Positions 25,681 through 34,327 are shown, numbered from the stretch's first letter. The stretch: 62,451 nucleotides of DNA from Bacteroidota bacterium (GCA_023411265.1 JAEYOX010000070.1:1-62451), one strand, 5' to 3'. The notes: generated from the letters alone by a model not told the origin. A program made the numbers and translations.

Positions 25681-26187
25681 TTATTTTATTTCTACACAGC
25701 CAATTCTGCCGCCCGCATTTCCGGTGGGCTGGGTTTGGAAATCATCTTCTTTTTCATGAATAATAATAGATTTTCCGTAAAGATTTTTGTTTTCATCGCT
25801 ACAACCCAAACACCATTTGTCGGTACTCATTACCAATCGTGCAGTTCCGTTAGCGTCGGCTTTCAAATTTCCAAGATCGCCCACATGATGGTTTCCGTGT
25901 CCCCATTTACCATGGTTTTCTGAAGTCGGATTCCAGTGGCCTCCTGCCGAACTGCCGTCCGCTGCCGAGCAGTCTCCTTTTTCGTGAATATGCGCAGCGT
26001 GAATTCCGTTCTTGGTTAGTTTATAAACATTTAAATCCAATTCAACCGTATTTCCTTTTTGGCTGAATGCAGCGGTTCCCTGCACCTCAGATCCGCTTTT
26101 TGAATGAATTGAATACGTTTTTGTTGTACCGCATGATACTGCCAAAATACTTCCTGCTGCTATAAAGCAAAATGTTGATAATTTCAT
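25681..26187 (-). CDS. sodC: Cu/Zn superoxide dismutase lipoprotein
   Basis: The 168-residue protein is exported as a lipoprotein (lipobox AVSC, Cys19) and disproportionates superoxide in the envelope. Copper ligands His66 and His68 (HIHEKGDC), bridging His84 (GGHWNP) and His144 (IIHEKEDD) are all present, as are zinc-side residues in HGNHHVGDLGN (Asp104), the disulfide pair Cys73 and Cys164, and the guiding Arg161 in GNAGGRIGC. An extra Cys pair, CLGC at 126-129, sits in the electrostatic loop region and is unusual. Monocistronic. Confidence 0.93.
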   Translation of the reverse strand: MKLSTFCFIAAGSILAVSCGTTKTYSIHSKSGSEVQGTAAFSQKGNTVELDLNVYKLTKNGIHAAHIHEKGDCSAADGSSAGGHWNPTSENHGKWGHGNHHVGDLGNLKADANGTARLVMSTDKWCLGCSDENKNLYGKSIIIHEKEDDFQTQPTGNAGGRIGCVEIK

Positions 26188-26327
26188 TTTTGATTAGTTT
26201 ATAAATTTAGAATATAAAATTAAGCTTTAATTATTTAGTGATACTAAAAACTTAAAAACTTAAAATACAACTCAGAAATTATGTAATCCAAATTACACTT
26301 CGGAAAAAGACACGTCCAACTTTTCCT

Positions 26328-26335
26328 TATCTTTG
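26328..26335 (+). promoter_or_regulatory. -7 box for prfA
   Basis: TATCTTTG matches TAnnTTTG and lies 19 bases before the ATG at 26355. No clear -33 TTTG is seen. Confidence 0.55.
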
Positions 26336-26354
26336 CCACCACAAAATTTCCAGT

Positions 26355-27440
26355 ATGTCAAAATCATTGATTCCGAAACTTGAAGCGATAAAACAACGTT
26401 ACAATGAAGTAGCAGATCTTATCATTCAGCCGGATGTTATTACAGATCAAAAAAAATATTCGCAGTTGAACAAGGAATACAGCGATCTGGGAAAAATCGT
26501 GAAAGTATATGACCAGTATAAAGGCGCTTTAGATACCATCACAGAATCAGACGAAATTATTGCCGACGGTGCCGATAAGGATTTTATAGAATTGGCCAAA
26601 ATGGAAAAAATAGCTGCTCAGGAGAAAATTCCGGTCTTGGAAGAAGAGCTGAAAGTACTGCTGATTCCAAAAGATCCGGCGGACGACAAAAATGTCATTG
26701 TCGAACTGCGTGCAGGAACCGGCGGCGACGAAGCGGCCATTTTCGTGGAAGATGTTTACAGAATGTATTCCATGTATTTTAAAACTAAAGGTTGGCGCCA
26801 TGAAATTACCGATGCCAATGAAGCTGCCAAAGGTTACAAAGAACTTATTATGAAAGTGGAAGGCGAAGGTGTTTACGGAATTATGAAATTTGAATCCGGC
26901 GTTCATCGTGTGCAGCGCGTTCCGGAAACGGAATCCCAAGGAAGAGTTCATACTTCTGCCATTACGGTGGCTGTGCTTCCGGAGGCTGAAGAAGTGGATG
27001 TAGAAATAAATCCTGCTGATATTGAAATGCAGACTTCGCGGTCAGGAGGAGCAGGAGGACAGAATGTAAACAAGGTGGAAACCAAGGTTCAACTTACGCA
27101 TAAACCTTCCGGTATAGTAGTAGTTTGTCAGCAGGCACGTTCTCAACTGGCCAACCGTGAACTAGCCATGGAAATGCTCCGGGCGAAACTTTATGATATT
27201 GAGTTGCAAAAAGTGCAGGGAGATGTAGCCGCACAAAGAAAATCAATGGTTTCAACAGGCGACCGCTCTGCGAAAATTAAAACATACAATTATCCGCAGG
27301 GACGAGTGACGGATCACCGCATCAACAAGTCAATTTACAACTTAGATGCCTATATGAACGGCGAAATTCAGGAAATGATTGACGCAGTTATCATGGCAGA
27401 ATATGCGGAAAAGATGAAAGGAGAAGAGGAAAATTATTAA
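26355..27440 (+). CDS. prfA: Peptide chain release factor 1
   Basis: RF1 reads UAA and UAG and triggers peptide release. The 361-residue protein has the GGQ motif at 234-236 in SGGAGGQNVNK, and the codon-reading tripeptide is PET (in RVQRVPETESQGR) where E. coli RF1 has PAT; the PxT form marks RF1 against the SPF of RF2. The ELRAGTGGDEAA block lies near 115-127. Length is standard. No prmC methyltransferase gene is adjacent. Confidence 0.97.
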   Translation: MSKSLIPKLEAIKQRYNEVADLIIQPDVITDQKKYSQLNKEYSDLGKIVKVYDQYKGALDTITESDEIIADGADKDFIELAKMEKIAAQEKIPVLEEELKVLLIPKDPADDKNVIVELRAGTGGDEAAIFVEDVYRMYSMYFKTKGWRHEITDANEAAKGYKELIMKVEGEGVYGIMKFESGVHRVQRVPETESQGRVHTSAITVAVLPEAEEVDVEINPADIEMQTSRSGGAGGQNVNKVETKVQLTHKPSGIVVVCQQARSQLANRELAMEMLRAKLYDIELQKVQGDVAAQRKSMVSTGDRSAKIKTYNYPQGRVTDHRINKSIYNLDAYMNGEIQEMIDAVIMAEYAEKMKGEEENY

Positions 27441-27502
27441 ACATTTTTAGTACTGTAAAGTTGTATATTTACCAAATTATTAATCACTTAAAATACAATT
27501 CT

Positions 27503-27787
27503 ATGAAAAAGTCAATTTTTATCATCGGTGCGATCGCCGCCGTATCTCTTATTTCGTGTAAAAAAACCGAAGCTACAGTTTCTGACGTTCATGATGATTC
27601 TGCAATCATCATCGGAGATTCCGCTGCCGTTATCGTGGATGATGATTCTTTACCTATCACAGATTCCTTGGATAACGCTGCCGAAAATACGTTAGATGCT
27701 GCTGGAAACGCCATCAATGAGGGTGCAAATGAAGTGAGAGATGCCGCCAATGATGCCACAGACGGGGATGGTGATATCACAAGATAA
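27503..27787 (+). CDS. Small LEA-like lipoprotein
   Basis: The 94-residue product starts MKKSIFIIGAIAAVSLISCKK with lipobox LISC, then an acidic stretch rich in Asp, Ile and Val, then a helix-prone, Ala/Asn/Asp-rich part (AAENTLDAAGNAINEGAN and AANDATDGDGD) with a spacing near 11 residues, like LEA or YtxH-type proteins. An in-frame ATG 14 codons earlier lacks a signal peptide start and is rejected. A similar small lipoprotein follows at 27878. Function unknown. Confidence 0.75.
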   Translation: MKKSIFIIGAIAAVSLISCKKTEATVSDVHDDSAIIIGDSAAVIVDDDSLPITDSLDNAAENTLDAAGNAINEGANEVRDAANDATDGDGDITR

Positions 27788-27807
27788 TGGTTTTTCGAAT
27801 CATTCTG

Positions 27808-27842
27808 AACTCACAATCTAATTTGGTTGTGAGTTTTTTTTA
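27808..27842 (+). terminator. Terminator after the 27503 gene
   Basis: AACTCACAA (27808-27816) pairs perfectly with TTGTGAGTT (27827-27835), loop of 10, then eight T. The right arm includes a TTG placed 18 bases before the next -7 box, so terminator and promoter overlap. Confidence 0.88.
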
Positions 27843-27847
27843 TTTTA

Positions 27848-27855
27848 TATATTTG
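27848..27855 (+). promoter_or_regulatory. -7 box for the 27878 gene
   Basis: TATATTTG matches TAnnTTTG, 22 bases before the ATG. The possible -33 TTG (27827-27829) lies in the right arm of the upstream terminator. Confidence 0.5.
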
Positions 27856-27877
27856 TTAAAATCTTAAGATTCTAATT

Positions 27878-28174
27878 ATGAAAAACAATATCGTTTGTAT
27901 AACACTTATTTCGGTCGTCTTTTTCGGATCGTGCGAGAAGAAAACGATCACCACAGTAAACGATGAGGGCGAAATTACAACGGTTGAGAAAATAGGATTT
28001 GATGAGGAACAAATTGACTCTGCTGCGCAAAACATGAAATTGGGCGTAAAAGATGTTGCTAAAAAAACCGGTGAAGCAGTGGAAAATGCCGTCGAAAAAC
28101 TGGAAACCGAAGCAGAAAAAGCCGAAGATAATCTCAAAAAATCTACTGGTAAAATTCAAGACACTGCTAAATAA
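27878..28174 (+). CDS. Small LEA-like lipoprotein, second copy type
   Basis: The 98-residue product has a lipoprotein signal (lipobox FGSC) and then KKTITTVNDEGEITTVEK and a charged, helix-forming C-terminus (KDVAKKTGEAVENAVEKLE and following, residues 55-98) with 11-residue-like periodicity. Order of segments (lipobox, KKT, Thr/Val-rich acidic stretch, helical tail) resembles the 27503 protein, though identity is low. No function can be assigned. It is followed 36 bases later by the first thioredoxin-fold gene. Confidence 0.75.
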   Translation: MKNNIVCITLISVVFFGSCEKKTITTVNDEGEITTVEKIGFDEEQIDSAAQNMKLGVKDVAKKTGEAVENAVEKLETEAEKAEDNLKKSTGKIQDTAK

Positions 28175-28210
28175 ATCAGAAACAAATATGTAGTTTAATT
28201 AAATAAAAAA

Positions 28211-28699
28211 ATGAAAAAAATCTTATTTTTATTCGTTATTTTAGGATTTTCTATTCTTCTCGTGGGTCAGCAAAAGGAAATTCCGCTGCTGAAATATGAG
28301 CAATTACAGAAAAAAATTCAGACTGAAGGAGCTGAGTTTTTAGTAGTAAATTTCTGGTCAACAACCTGTGCGCCGTGTGTTAAAGAACTTCCGGATTTCA
28401 TGAAAGTGAATGAAGAGTTTCAAAATAATCCTAAGTTTAAAATGTTGCTGGTGTCGCTGGACAGAGCGAAAGATCTGGACCGTGTCCGCAAATTCATCAG
28501 AGACAAAAACATTACTGCCGAAGTGGTTCTTCTAGACGATATTAAAAGAATGAATACCTGGATTCCGGCTTTTGACAAGAGTTGGTCAGGAGAAATTCCC
28601 GTTACTATTTTTTATCAACATCAGGAAAAAGTACTTTTTCATAACGGAGAAATGAGCTTATCAGAACTTCAAGACGTAGTTACTCAACATCTAAATTAA
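28211..28699 (+). CDS. TlpA-like thioredoxin-fold protein
   Basis: The 162-residue exported protein has a signal peptide ending near VGQQ and a thioredoxin fold with active site CAPC in FWSTTCAPCVKELPDF, plus a cis-Pro region GEIPVTIFY near 133. It should be a periplasmic thiol-disulfide reductase of the TlpA/ResA type, perhaps serving cytochrome c or lipoprotein thiols. It lies 7 bases before a second redoxin gene, so the two are probably one transcript. Confidence 0.88.
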   Translation: MKKILFLFVILGFSILLVGQQKEIPLLKYEQLQKKIQTEGAEFLVVNFWSTTCAPCVKELPDFMKVNEEFQNNPKFKMLLVSLDRAKDLDRVRKFIRDKNITAEVVLLDDIKRMNTWIPAFDKSWSGEIPVTIFYQHQEKVLFHNGEMSLSELQDVVTQHLN

Positions 28700-28706
28700 A
28701 ATTCTC

Positions 28707-29336
28707 ATGATTAAAAACTTTAATCTGCTTATACTGGGGCTGCTCCTTTTCGGCTTTTCGGGAATAATAGCTGCCCAAAACAACTCGGTGAAGAAAGGAT
28801 ATGATATCGGTGATGCAGCCACAGATTTTTCATTAACGAATATTGACGGAAAAAAAGTTTCGCTCAGTGATTATCCAGCTGCAAAAGGCTATATTGTGAT
28901 TTTCACCTGCAACACCTGTCCTTATGCTGTGAAATATGAAGACCGGATTATCGCACTAGATCAGAGATATAAAAAGCTTGGTTACCCGGTGATTGCCATT
29001 ATGCCGAACGATCCGGAAGTACAGCCCAAAGATGGTTTTTCCTTTATGCAACAGCGTGCCACAGAAAAAAAATTCACCTTCCCCTATCTTTTAGATGAAG
29101 GTCAGAAAATTCATCCGCAGTACGGAGCAACACGAACACCTCATGTTTTTATACTCCAAAAAGAAAACGGGAAAAATATCGTGAAATACATTGGGGCCAT
29201 CGACAATAATTATGAGGATCCGAATGATGTATCAGAATTTTATGTTCGTGATGCCGTAGATAGTCTGATAAAAGGAGAAAATCCGAAAACCGAAAAAACA
29301 GTGGCTATCGGTTGCACCATTAAGTATAGAAAATAA
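28707..29336 (+). CDS. AhpC/TSA-type thioredoxin-fold protein
   Basis: The 209-residue protein has a signal peptide (ends near IIAAQ) and a redoxin domain: GDAATDFSLTNIDGKKVSL start, then FTCNTCPYAVKYEDR with a CNTC motif at the active site position and TRTPHVFIL carrying the cis-Pro. This family is common in Bacteroidetes as periplasmic redoxins of unknown partner. It follows the TlpA-like gene by 7 bases. Electron donor and substrate cannot be told from sequence. Confidence 0.85.
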   Translation: MIKNFNLLILGLLLFGFSGIIAAQNNSVKKGYDIGDAATDFSLTNIDGKKVSLSDYPAAKGYIVIFTCNTCPYAVKYEDRIIALDQRYKKLGYPVIAIMPNDPEVQPKDGFSFMQQRATEKKFTFPYLLDEGQKIHPQYGATRTPHVFILQKENGKNIVKYIGAIDNNYEDPNDVSEFYVRDAVDSLIKGENPKTEKTVAIGCTIKYRK

Positions 29337-29411
29337 AGTCGGAAAACCTTTAGCGAAAACACAATCTTAAAAAAGCGCTAACTTTACTGCCCTTTAGCAA
29401 TCAAGAAAACA

Positions 29412-31529
29412 ATGCGTCAAAAAATTCAGAACCAAAATCCCGATTTCATCCATTCTTTTGAAGAAAAAAAAACTTATTCTTTTGAAAAAGACGGTCTGGA
29501 AATGAAATCATCCTATAATTTAAAAGATATTCCGGACAGAGATAAAATAAAAACTCAGGCGGGAATTGCACCCTATCTTCGCGGACCTTATTCAACGATG
29601 TATGTTCAAAAACCATGGACCATCCGTCAATATGCTGGATTTTCAACTGCAGAGGAATCCAATGCTTTTTACAGAAGAAATCTGGCTGCCGGACAAAAAG
29701 GGCTTTCGGTAGCTTTCGATCTAGCAACCCACCGCGGTTACGATTCTGACCATCCCAGAGTAATGGGCGACGTAGGAAAGGCTGGCGTTGCAATTGATTC
29801 TGTAGAAGATATGAAGATTTTATTCAATGAAATTCCTTTGGATGAAATTTCAGTTTCTATGACAATGAATGGCGCCGTCCTTCCTATCTTGTCTTTTTAT
29901 ATCGTAGCTGCTGAAGAACAGGGCGTTTCTCAGGAAAAACTTTCCGGAACCATCCAAAACGATATTCTGAAAGAGTTTATGGTGCGCAATACTTATATAT
30001 ATCCACCTGCACCGTCCATGAAGATTATAGCCGACATTTTTGAATATACTTCTAAAAATATTCCGAAATTCAACTCTATTTCCATATCGGGGTATCATAT
30101 GCAGGAAGCGGGTGCCACGCCGGTTTTGGAAATGGCTTATACTCTGGCTGACGGATTAGAGTATGTACGAACAGGAATTAAAGCAGGAATGAGCATTGAT
30201 GATTTCGCTCCACGTTTATCTTTTTTCTGGGCCATCGGGATGAACCATTTTATGGAAATTGCCAAAATGCGCGCCGCTAGATACCTCTGGGCACATCTTC
30301 TGACTCAGTTTAATCCTCAAAATCCTAAATCTTTAGCCCTGCGAACCCATTCGCAGACGTCAGGTTGGAGCCTTACTGAGCAGGAACCTTTTAACAATAT
30401 TACAAGAACAGCCATTGAAGCCCTATCTTCAGCTTTGGGCGGTACCCAGTCGCTGCATACGAATGCTTTGGACGAGGCCATTGCACTGCCCACAGACTAT
30501 TCTGCCAAAATTGCGAGAAATACCCAAATTATTCTTCAGCAGGAAAGCGGAATTTGTGATGTGGTGGATCCGATGGGAGGAAGTTCTTTGGTAGAAAGTC
30601 TTACCCAACAGATGATTGAAGAAGCATTGAAATATATTGAAGAAGTGGAAAAAGAAGGAGGAATGACCAAAGCCATAGAAGCGGGAATTCCGAAAATGAG
30701 AATTGAAGAAGCTGCTGCTAAAAAGCAGGCGAAAATTGACAGTGGAGAAGAATTTATCATCGGAGTTAATTCATTTAAATCCCGATTAACACAGCCCGAA
30801 TTTGATATTTTGGATATTGACAATTCTGAAGTCCGGAGAAAGCAGATCGTAAGGCTTGAAAAAATAAAATCTGAACGAAATGCTGAAGCTGTTAATGAAA
30901 TTCTGAAACAACTGAGAAAAGCGGCAGAAACCGGAAACGGCAATCTCCTCGAAATCTGCATTGAAGCTGCCAGAAGAAGAGTAACGCTGGGCGAAATGAG
31001 CGATGCGATGGAAGAAAGCTTCGGGAGGTACAAAGCCAACATCAGAACCATACAAGGCGTATATGCGATGAATGCCAATAAAAATGAATATTTCGAAAAA
31101 GCAGTTACTTTAACACAAAAATTTGATGAGTATGAAGGTAGAAGACCAAGAATAATGGTCGCTAAAATGGGGCAGGATGGACACGACCGCGGTGCAAAAG
31201 TAGTAGCTACTGCTTTCGCAGATATGGGTTTCGATGTGGATGTAGCTCCACTCTTTCAAACTCCTGAAGAAGTGGCGAAACAGGCCGTAGAAAACGATGT
31301 CCATATTCTGGGAATATCATCTCTGGCAGCTGGGCATAAAACCCTTGTTCCTCAAGTGGTGGAAGAACTGAAAAAGCTTGGTGCAGAAGATATCAGTATT
31401 GTTGTGGGCGGTGTAATTCCTCAACAGGATTATGAATATTTATATCAAAACGGTGCCGATTTTATCTTTGGACCGGGAACCAATTTGCCAAAATCTGCCT
31501 GTGAGATTCTTGAAAAAATGATGGTTTGA
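29412..31529 (+). CDS. Methylmalonyl-CoA mutase, large subunit with B12 domain
   Basis: The enzyme interconverts methylmalonyl-CoA and succinyl-CoA with adenosylcobalamin, linking propionate and odd-chain or branched amino-acid breakdown to the TCA cycle. The 705-residue protein has the TIM-barrel domain (RGPYSTMYVQKPWTIRQYAGF, then SVSMTMNGAVLPILSFY) and a C-terminal cobalamin domain with DGHDRG at 589-594, His591 being the cobalt ligand. No small subunit gene lies directly upstream, where it often does in Bacteroidetes. The chaperone GTPase MeaB is encoded 378 bases downstream. Confidence 0.96.
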   Translation: MRQKIQNQNPDFIHSFEEKKTYSFEKDGLEMKSSYNLKDIPDRDKIKTQAGIAPYLRGPYSTMYVQKPWTIRQYAGFSTAEESNAFYRRNLAAGQKGLSVAFDLATHRGYDSDHPRVMGDVGKAGVAIDSVEDMKILFNEIPLDEISVSMTMNGAVLPILSFYIVAAEEQGVSQEKLSGTIQNDILKEFMVRNTYIYPPAPSMKIIADIFEYTSKNIPKFNSISISGYHMQEAGATPVLEMAYTLADGLEYVRTGIKAGMSIDDFAPRLSFFWAIGMNHFMEIAKMRAARYLWAHLLTQFNPQNPKSLALRTHSQTSGWSLTEQEPFNNITRTAIEALSSALGGTQSLHTNALDEAIALPTDYSAKIARNTQIILQQESGICDVVDPMGGSSLVESLTQQMIEEALKYIEEVEKEGGMTKAIEAGIPKMRIEEAAAKKQAKIDSGEEFIIGVNSFKSRLTQPEFDILDIDNSEVRRKQIVRLEKIKSERNAEAVNEILKQLRKAAETGNGNLLEICIEAARRRVTLGEMSDAMEESFGRYKANIRTIQGVYAMNANKNEYFEKAVTLTQKFDEYEGRRPRIMVAKMGQDGHDRGAKVVATAFADMGFDVDVAPLFQTPEEVAKQAVENDVHILGISSLAAGHKTLVPQVVEELKKLGAEDISIVVGGVIPQQDYEYLYQNGADFIFGPGTNLPKSACEILEKMMV

Positions 31530-31550
31530 TCAATAAATTCCGGTGAACGA

Positions 31551-31835
31551 TCAATTGTGCGCCGTAATGTACTCATACACCAAGGTTCCCTGCTCATCTG
31601 TAAGTTTGGATTTTTTTGCCATAATATTCACAATGCCGATCCATTCATCATCATTATGAGATTTCGGATCCGGGAGATCATGACATTTCCCGCAAGAATT
31701 GTCGAAAATTATTTTTCCCTGTGCAATCCTGTCCGTTTCGGAAGTTTTGCTTCCGGATTGTACTACAGTTCCTTTTTGTGTGCAGGAAACCATAAAAATT
31801 CCTGAGAGAATCACTGTAAGAGTTCCTTTTTTCAT
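31551..31835 (-). CDS. Small c-type cytochrome lipoprotein
   Basis: The 94-residue product starts MKKGTLTVILSGIFMVSCTQK with lipobox MVSC, and has one haem c site CGKCH in DNSCGKCHDLPDPKSHND. A Met in VNIMAKKSKL could be the sixth ligand. It looks like a mono-haem electron carrier tethered to the envelope. The gene lies on the opposite strand between mcm and meaB. The longer frame from 31898 adds 21 residues without a signal and overlaps the meaB promoter, so it is rejected. Confidence 0.82.
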   Translation of the reverse strand: MKKGTLTVILSGIFMVSCTQKGTVVQSGSKTSETDRIAQGKIIFDNSCGKCHDLPDPKSHNDDEWIGIVNIMAKKSKLTDEQGTLVYEYITAHN

Positions 31836-31868
31836 TGGTAAATATTTGTGCTCTAAAATACAGATATT

Positions 31869-31901
31869 TTTGAACCCGGAAAATTGTTTTTTGTACATTT
31901 G
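31869..31901 (+). promoter_or_regulatory. meaB promoter next to its ATG
   Basis: TTTG (31869-31872), a 21-base spacer and TACATTTG (31894-31901) fit the Bacteroidetes pattern. Only five bases separate the -7 box from the ATG at 31907, which suggests leaderless transcription. Confidence 0.6.
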
Positions 31902-31906
31902 AGAAA

Positions 31907-32896
31907 ATGAAAATTTCTAACGAAGATCTGATAGAAGGAATAAGATCCGGCGACAAAAGAATGCTCGGAAAAGCCATAACACTGGTGGAAAGCAGAAATT
32001 CAGATCACCGGTGTCAAGCAGAAGATCTGTTAAGAAAAATCATGCCCTATACCGGAAATTCTGTCCGCATCGGCATTACTGGTGTTCCCGGCGCAGGGAA
32101 ATCTACTTTCATCGAAAATTTTGGTAAGCTACTTATTCAGAAAAGAAAAAAAGTGGCAGTTCTTGCAATTGATCCCAGCTCTTCTTTAAACAAAGGCAGC
32201 ATTTTAGGAGATAAAACCCGGATGGAAGAACTTGCCAAGGAAGAGAATGCTTTCATTCGACCATCCCCAAGTTCAGGATTTCTTGGAGGAATTGCCAATA
32301 CGACTTTTGAAACGATGCTGGTTTGCGAAGCCGCAGGATATGATTATATTCTGATAGAAACTGTTGGCGTTGGTCAAAGTGAAGTCTTGGTATCAGACAT
32401 TACGGATGTTTTTCTTTTTCTGAAAATCATCGGCGGCGGCGATGAATTGCAGGGAATAAAACGCGGAGTGATGGAAATGGTGGACATTATTTTCATCAAT
32501 AAAGTGGATTCTGAAAATCTTAATAAAGCGAAATCTACGAAACAGGAGCTTCTGAGGGCGTTATACTTTCTGCATGAAAAAGAGAAAAACTGGAAGGTGC
32601 CCGTATTATTAGGTTCGGCTCTCAAAAATGAAGGGCTCGATTCGGTTAATGAAAAAATTTCAGAATTTATCGAACTGAAAAAAAAGAGCGGGCGTTTCGA
32701 AGAAGTACGGAAACAGCAAGCCGAAAAGCGTTTTGAATATTGGATACAACACTATATTTTGCAGGCAACAACTCAGGAAAATGCAATGCAGAATTTATGG
32801 CAACATCATAAAAATAATGTTTCAGAACTGCTTGCAAATCCCAGTTCTGAGGCAAAATTATTTGTAGAAAAACTTTTAGGAAAATCTATTTATTAG
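31907..32896 (+). CDS. meaB: Methylmalonyl-CoA mutase chaperone GTPase MeaB
   Basis: MeaB (ArgK/MMAA type) is a G3E GTPase that gates cobalamin loading and protects methylmalonyl-CoA mutase. The 329-residue protein has Walker A GVPGAGKST at 59-67, the AIDPSSSLNKGSILGDKTRM switch region, IETVGVGQSE near 155-165 (Walker B/switch III area) and the NKVDSEN base-recognition motif. It has its own promoter and is separated from mcm by the antisense cytochrome gene. The older name ArgK is a misassignment. Confidence 0.95.
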   Translation: MKISNEDLIEGIRSGDKRMLGKAITLVESRNSDHRCQAEDLLRKIMPYTGNSVRIGITGVPGAGKSTFIENFGKLLIQKRKKVAVLAIDPSSSLNKGSILGDKTRMEELAKEENAFIRPSPSSGFLGGIANTTFETMLVCEAAGYDYILIETVGVGQSEVLVSDITDVFLFLKIIGGGDELQGIKRGVMEMVDIIFINKVDSENLNKAKSTKQELLRALYFLHEKEKNWKVPVLLGSALKNEGLDSVNEKISEFIELKKKSGRFEEVRKQQAEKRFEYWIQHYILQATTQENAMQNLWQHHKNNVSELLANPSSEAKLFVEKLLGKSIY

Positions 32897-33413
32897 GTTC
32901 CTCGTTTTTCATAATATACCCATCATAGGAAATCGGTTGCCGGTCTTGGGCATCCACAGAAAGTGTTGCTTTTCCGTTCTTATAAATTTCCAGGATCAAA
33001 ACGTTGATGTGGGAAACATCCCGTGGTGTTATTTTCAGAAAGTAGGTTCCTTTTTTACTTTTCTCCTGTGTGATCGAATAATCTTTAGAATCAAACTTAA
33101 TTCCTTGTTTGTCTGTATTATGAATGCTTGGATTATATACCCGGCCAAAATAAGGAAGTGTTGCTGTAAGGGAATTTTCCTTCACCATCAGCGTATAACC
33201 ATAATCCAATCTCATCATTCGGGAAGCGCTGTAGGTAGGAATGGAATTAGCAGCATTAATGATATCTTGATTTGGAGAATTAGCTTTTTCTGCCATAAAT
33301 GTGAACTGTCTGTCGGAAACCAACTGTTCCAATGCTTCCGGAGATACGTATATTTGTGAAGAACATCCCTGAAACAAGAACAAACTCATTATTAGAAATA
33401 TAATATTTTTCAT
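32886..33413 (-). CDS. DUF4251 family lipoprotein
   Basis: The 175-residue protein has a lipoprotein signal with lipobox FQGC followed by the DUF4251 pattern: LVSDRQFTFMAEKANSP, SRMMRLDYGYTLMV, LPYFGRVYNP, KDYSITQEKSKKGTYFLKI and the final SYDGYI strand. DUF4251 proteins are Bacteroidetes lipoproteins of unknown role with an all-beta fold. Its 3' end overlaps the end of meaB by 11 bp on the opposite strand. Confidence 0.88.
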   Translation of the reverse strand: MKNIIFLIMSLFLFQGCSSQIYVSPEALEQLVSDRQFTFMAEKANSPNQDIINAANSIPTYSASRMMRLDYGYTLMVKENSLTATLPYFGRVYNPSIHNTDKQGIKFDSKDYSITQEKSKKGTYFLKITPRDVSHINVLILEIYKNGKATLSVDAQDRQPISYDGYIMKNEEPNK

Positions 33414-33442
33414 TTTTGATAATTTTACTTACAAAATCATTA

Positions 33443-33450
33443 CAAATTTA
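33443..33450 (-). promoter_or_regulatory. -7 box for the DUF4251 gene
   Basis: The minus strand reads TAAATTTG, matching TAnnTTTG, 29 bases before the ATG at 33413. Confidence 0.45.
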
Positions 33451-33520
33451 ATGCAAAAAAAATATTTCATTTTTATTTGGAATAAAAATTGAGGAAGCTG
33501 AAAGTATTAAATAATCTGTT

Positions 33521-34327
33521 ATGAATAGTAAAAGTATTTTAGGAATTGGAATTACGGTATCATTAATGATGGCCTGCTCCACCAATCCCATTACGGGAAG
33601 ATCTTCCCTGAAGCTGGCCAATGATGCTGAAATTTCTACGATGGCAGCACAGGAATATCAGAAAACACTGAATCAGGAAAAAGTGATTACCGGAACCGCT
33701 CAAGCCAAAAGTGTTACAAATGTAGGAAACAGAATCAAGAATGCTGCCCATGTTTACTATAAAAATATTGGTAGGGAATCTGACCTTGCGCATTACAACT
33801 GGGAATTCAAACTTATAGAAAACAAGCAGCTTAATGCTTGGTGTATGCCAGGCGGAAAAGTAGCTGTGTATACAGGAATTCTCCCGGTAACTCAAAACGA
33901 CACCGGACTTGCTGTGGTACTTGGTCATGAAGTTTCACATGCCTTAGCCGGACATGGAAATGAAAGAATTTCTCAGGCGATGGTAGCAGAATTAGGAGGG
34001 GCTCTTATTGGATCTACTATTTCAAGCGGACAATGGGGACAGATATTTTCTCAGGTATATCCAATCGGAGGACAAATGGTTTTACTTTCCTATGGTCGAA
34101 AGCAAGAACTTGAAGCTGATCAAATGGGTCTTTATCTGATGGCAATGGCAGGGTACGATCCCCGACAAGCGATTCCGTTTTGGAACAGAATGGAGTCTGC
34201 TTCGGGAAACAATCAACGCCCGCCTGAATTTCTTTCTACTCACCCCGGCCCAGAAAACAGAATTGCAGGTTTGAATAAATATATGAACAAAGCAATGGAA
34301 TATTACAGAGCTGCAGGTGGAAAATAA
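33521..34327 (+). CDS. M48 family metallopeptidase lipoprotein
   Basis: The 268-residue protein has lipobox MMAC followed by STNPITGR, the hallmark of YcaL/LoiP/BepA-type M48 lipoproteins. The zinc site HEVSH is at 136-140 and the third ligand Glu lies in KQELEADQMGLYLM. The end STHPGPENRI is the family substrate-site loop. It should act in the periplasm on outer-membrane protein quality control. The TPR domain of BepA is missing, so it is closer to LoiP/YcaL. Confidence 0.92.
   Translation: MNSKSILGIGITVSLMMACSTNPITGRSSLKLANDAEISTMAAQEYQKTLNQEKVITGTAQAKSVTNVGNRIKNAAHVYYKNIGRESDLAHYNWEFKLIENKQLNAWCMPGGKVAVYTGILPVTQNDTGLAVVLGHEVSHALAGHGNERISQAMVAELGGALIGSTISSGQWGQIFSQVYPIGGQMVLLSYGRKQELEADQMGLYLMAMAGYDPRQAIPFWNRMESASGNNQRPPEFLSTHPGPENRIAGLNKYMNKAMEYYRAAGGK

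Noticed and set aside
30536..31078. Open frame of 180 codons on the minus strand
   Set aside because: Antisense to methylmalonyl-CoA mutase; Ser/Ile/Leu-rich shadow of the coding strand.
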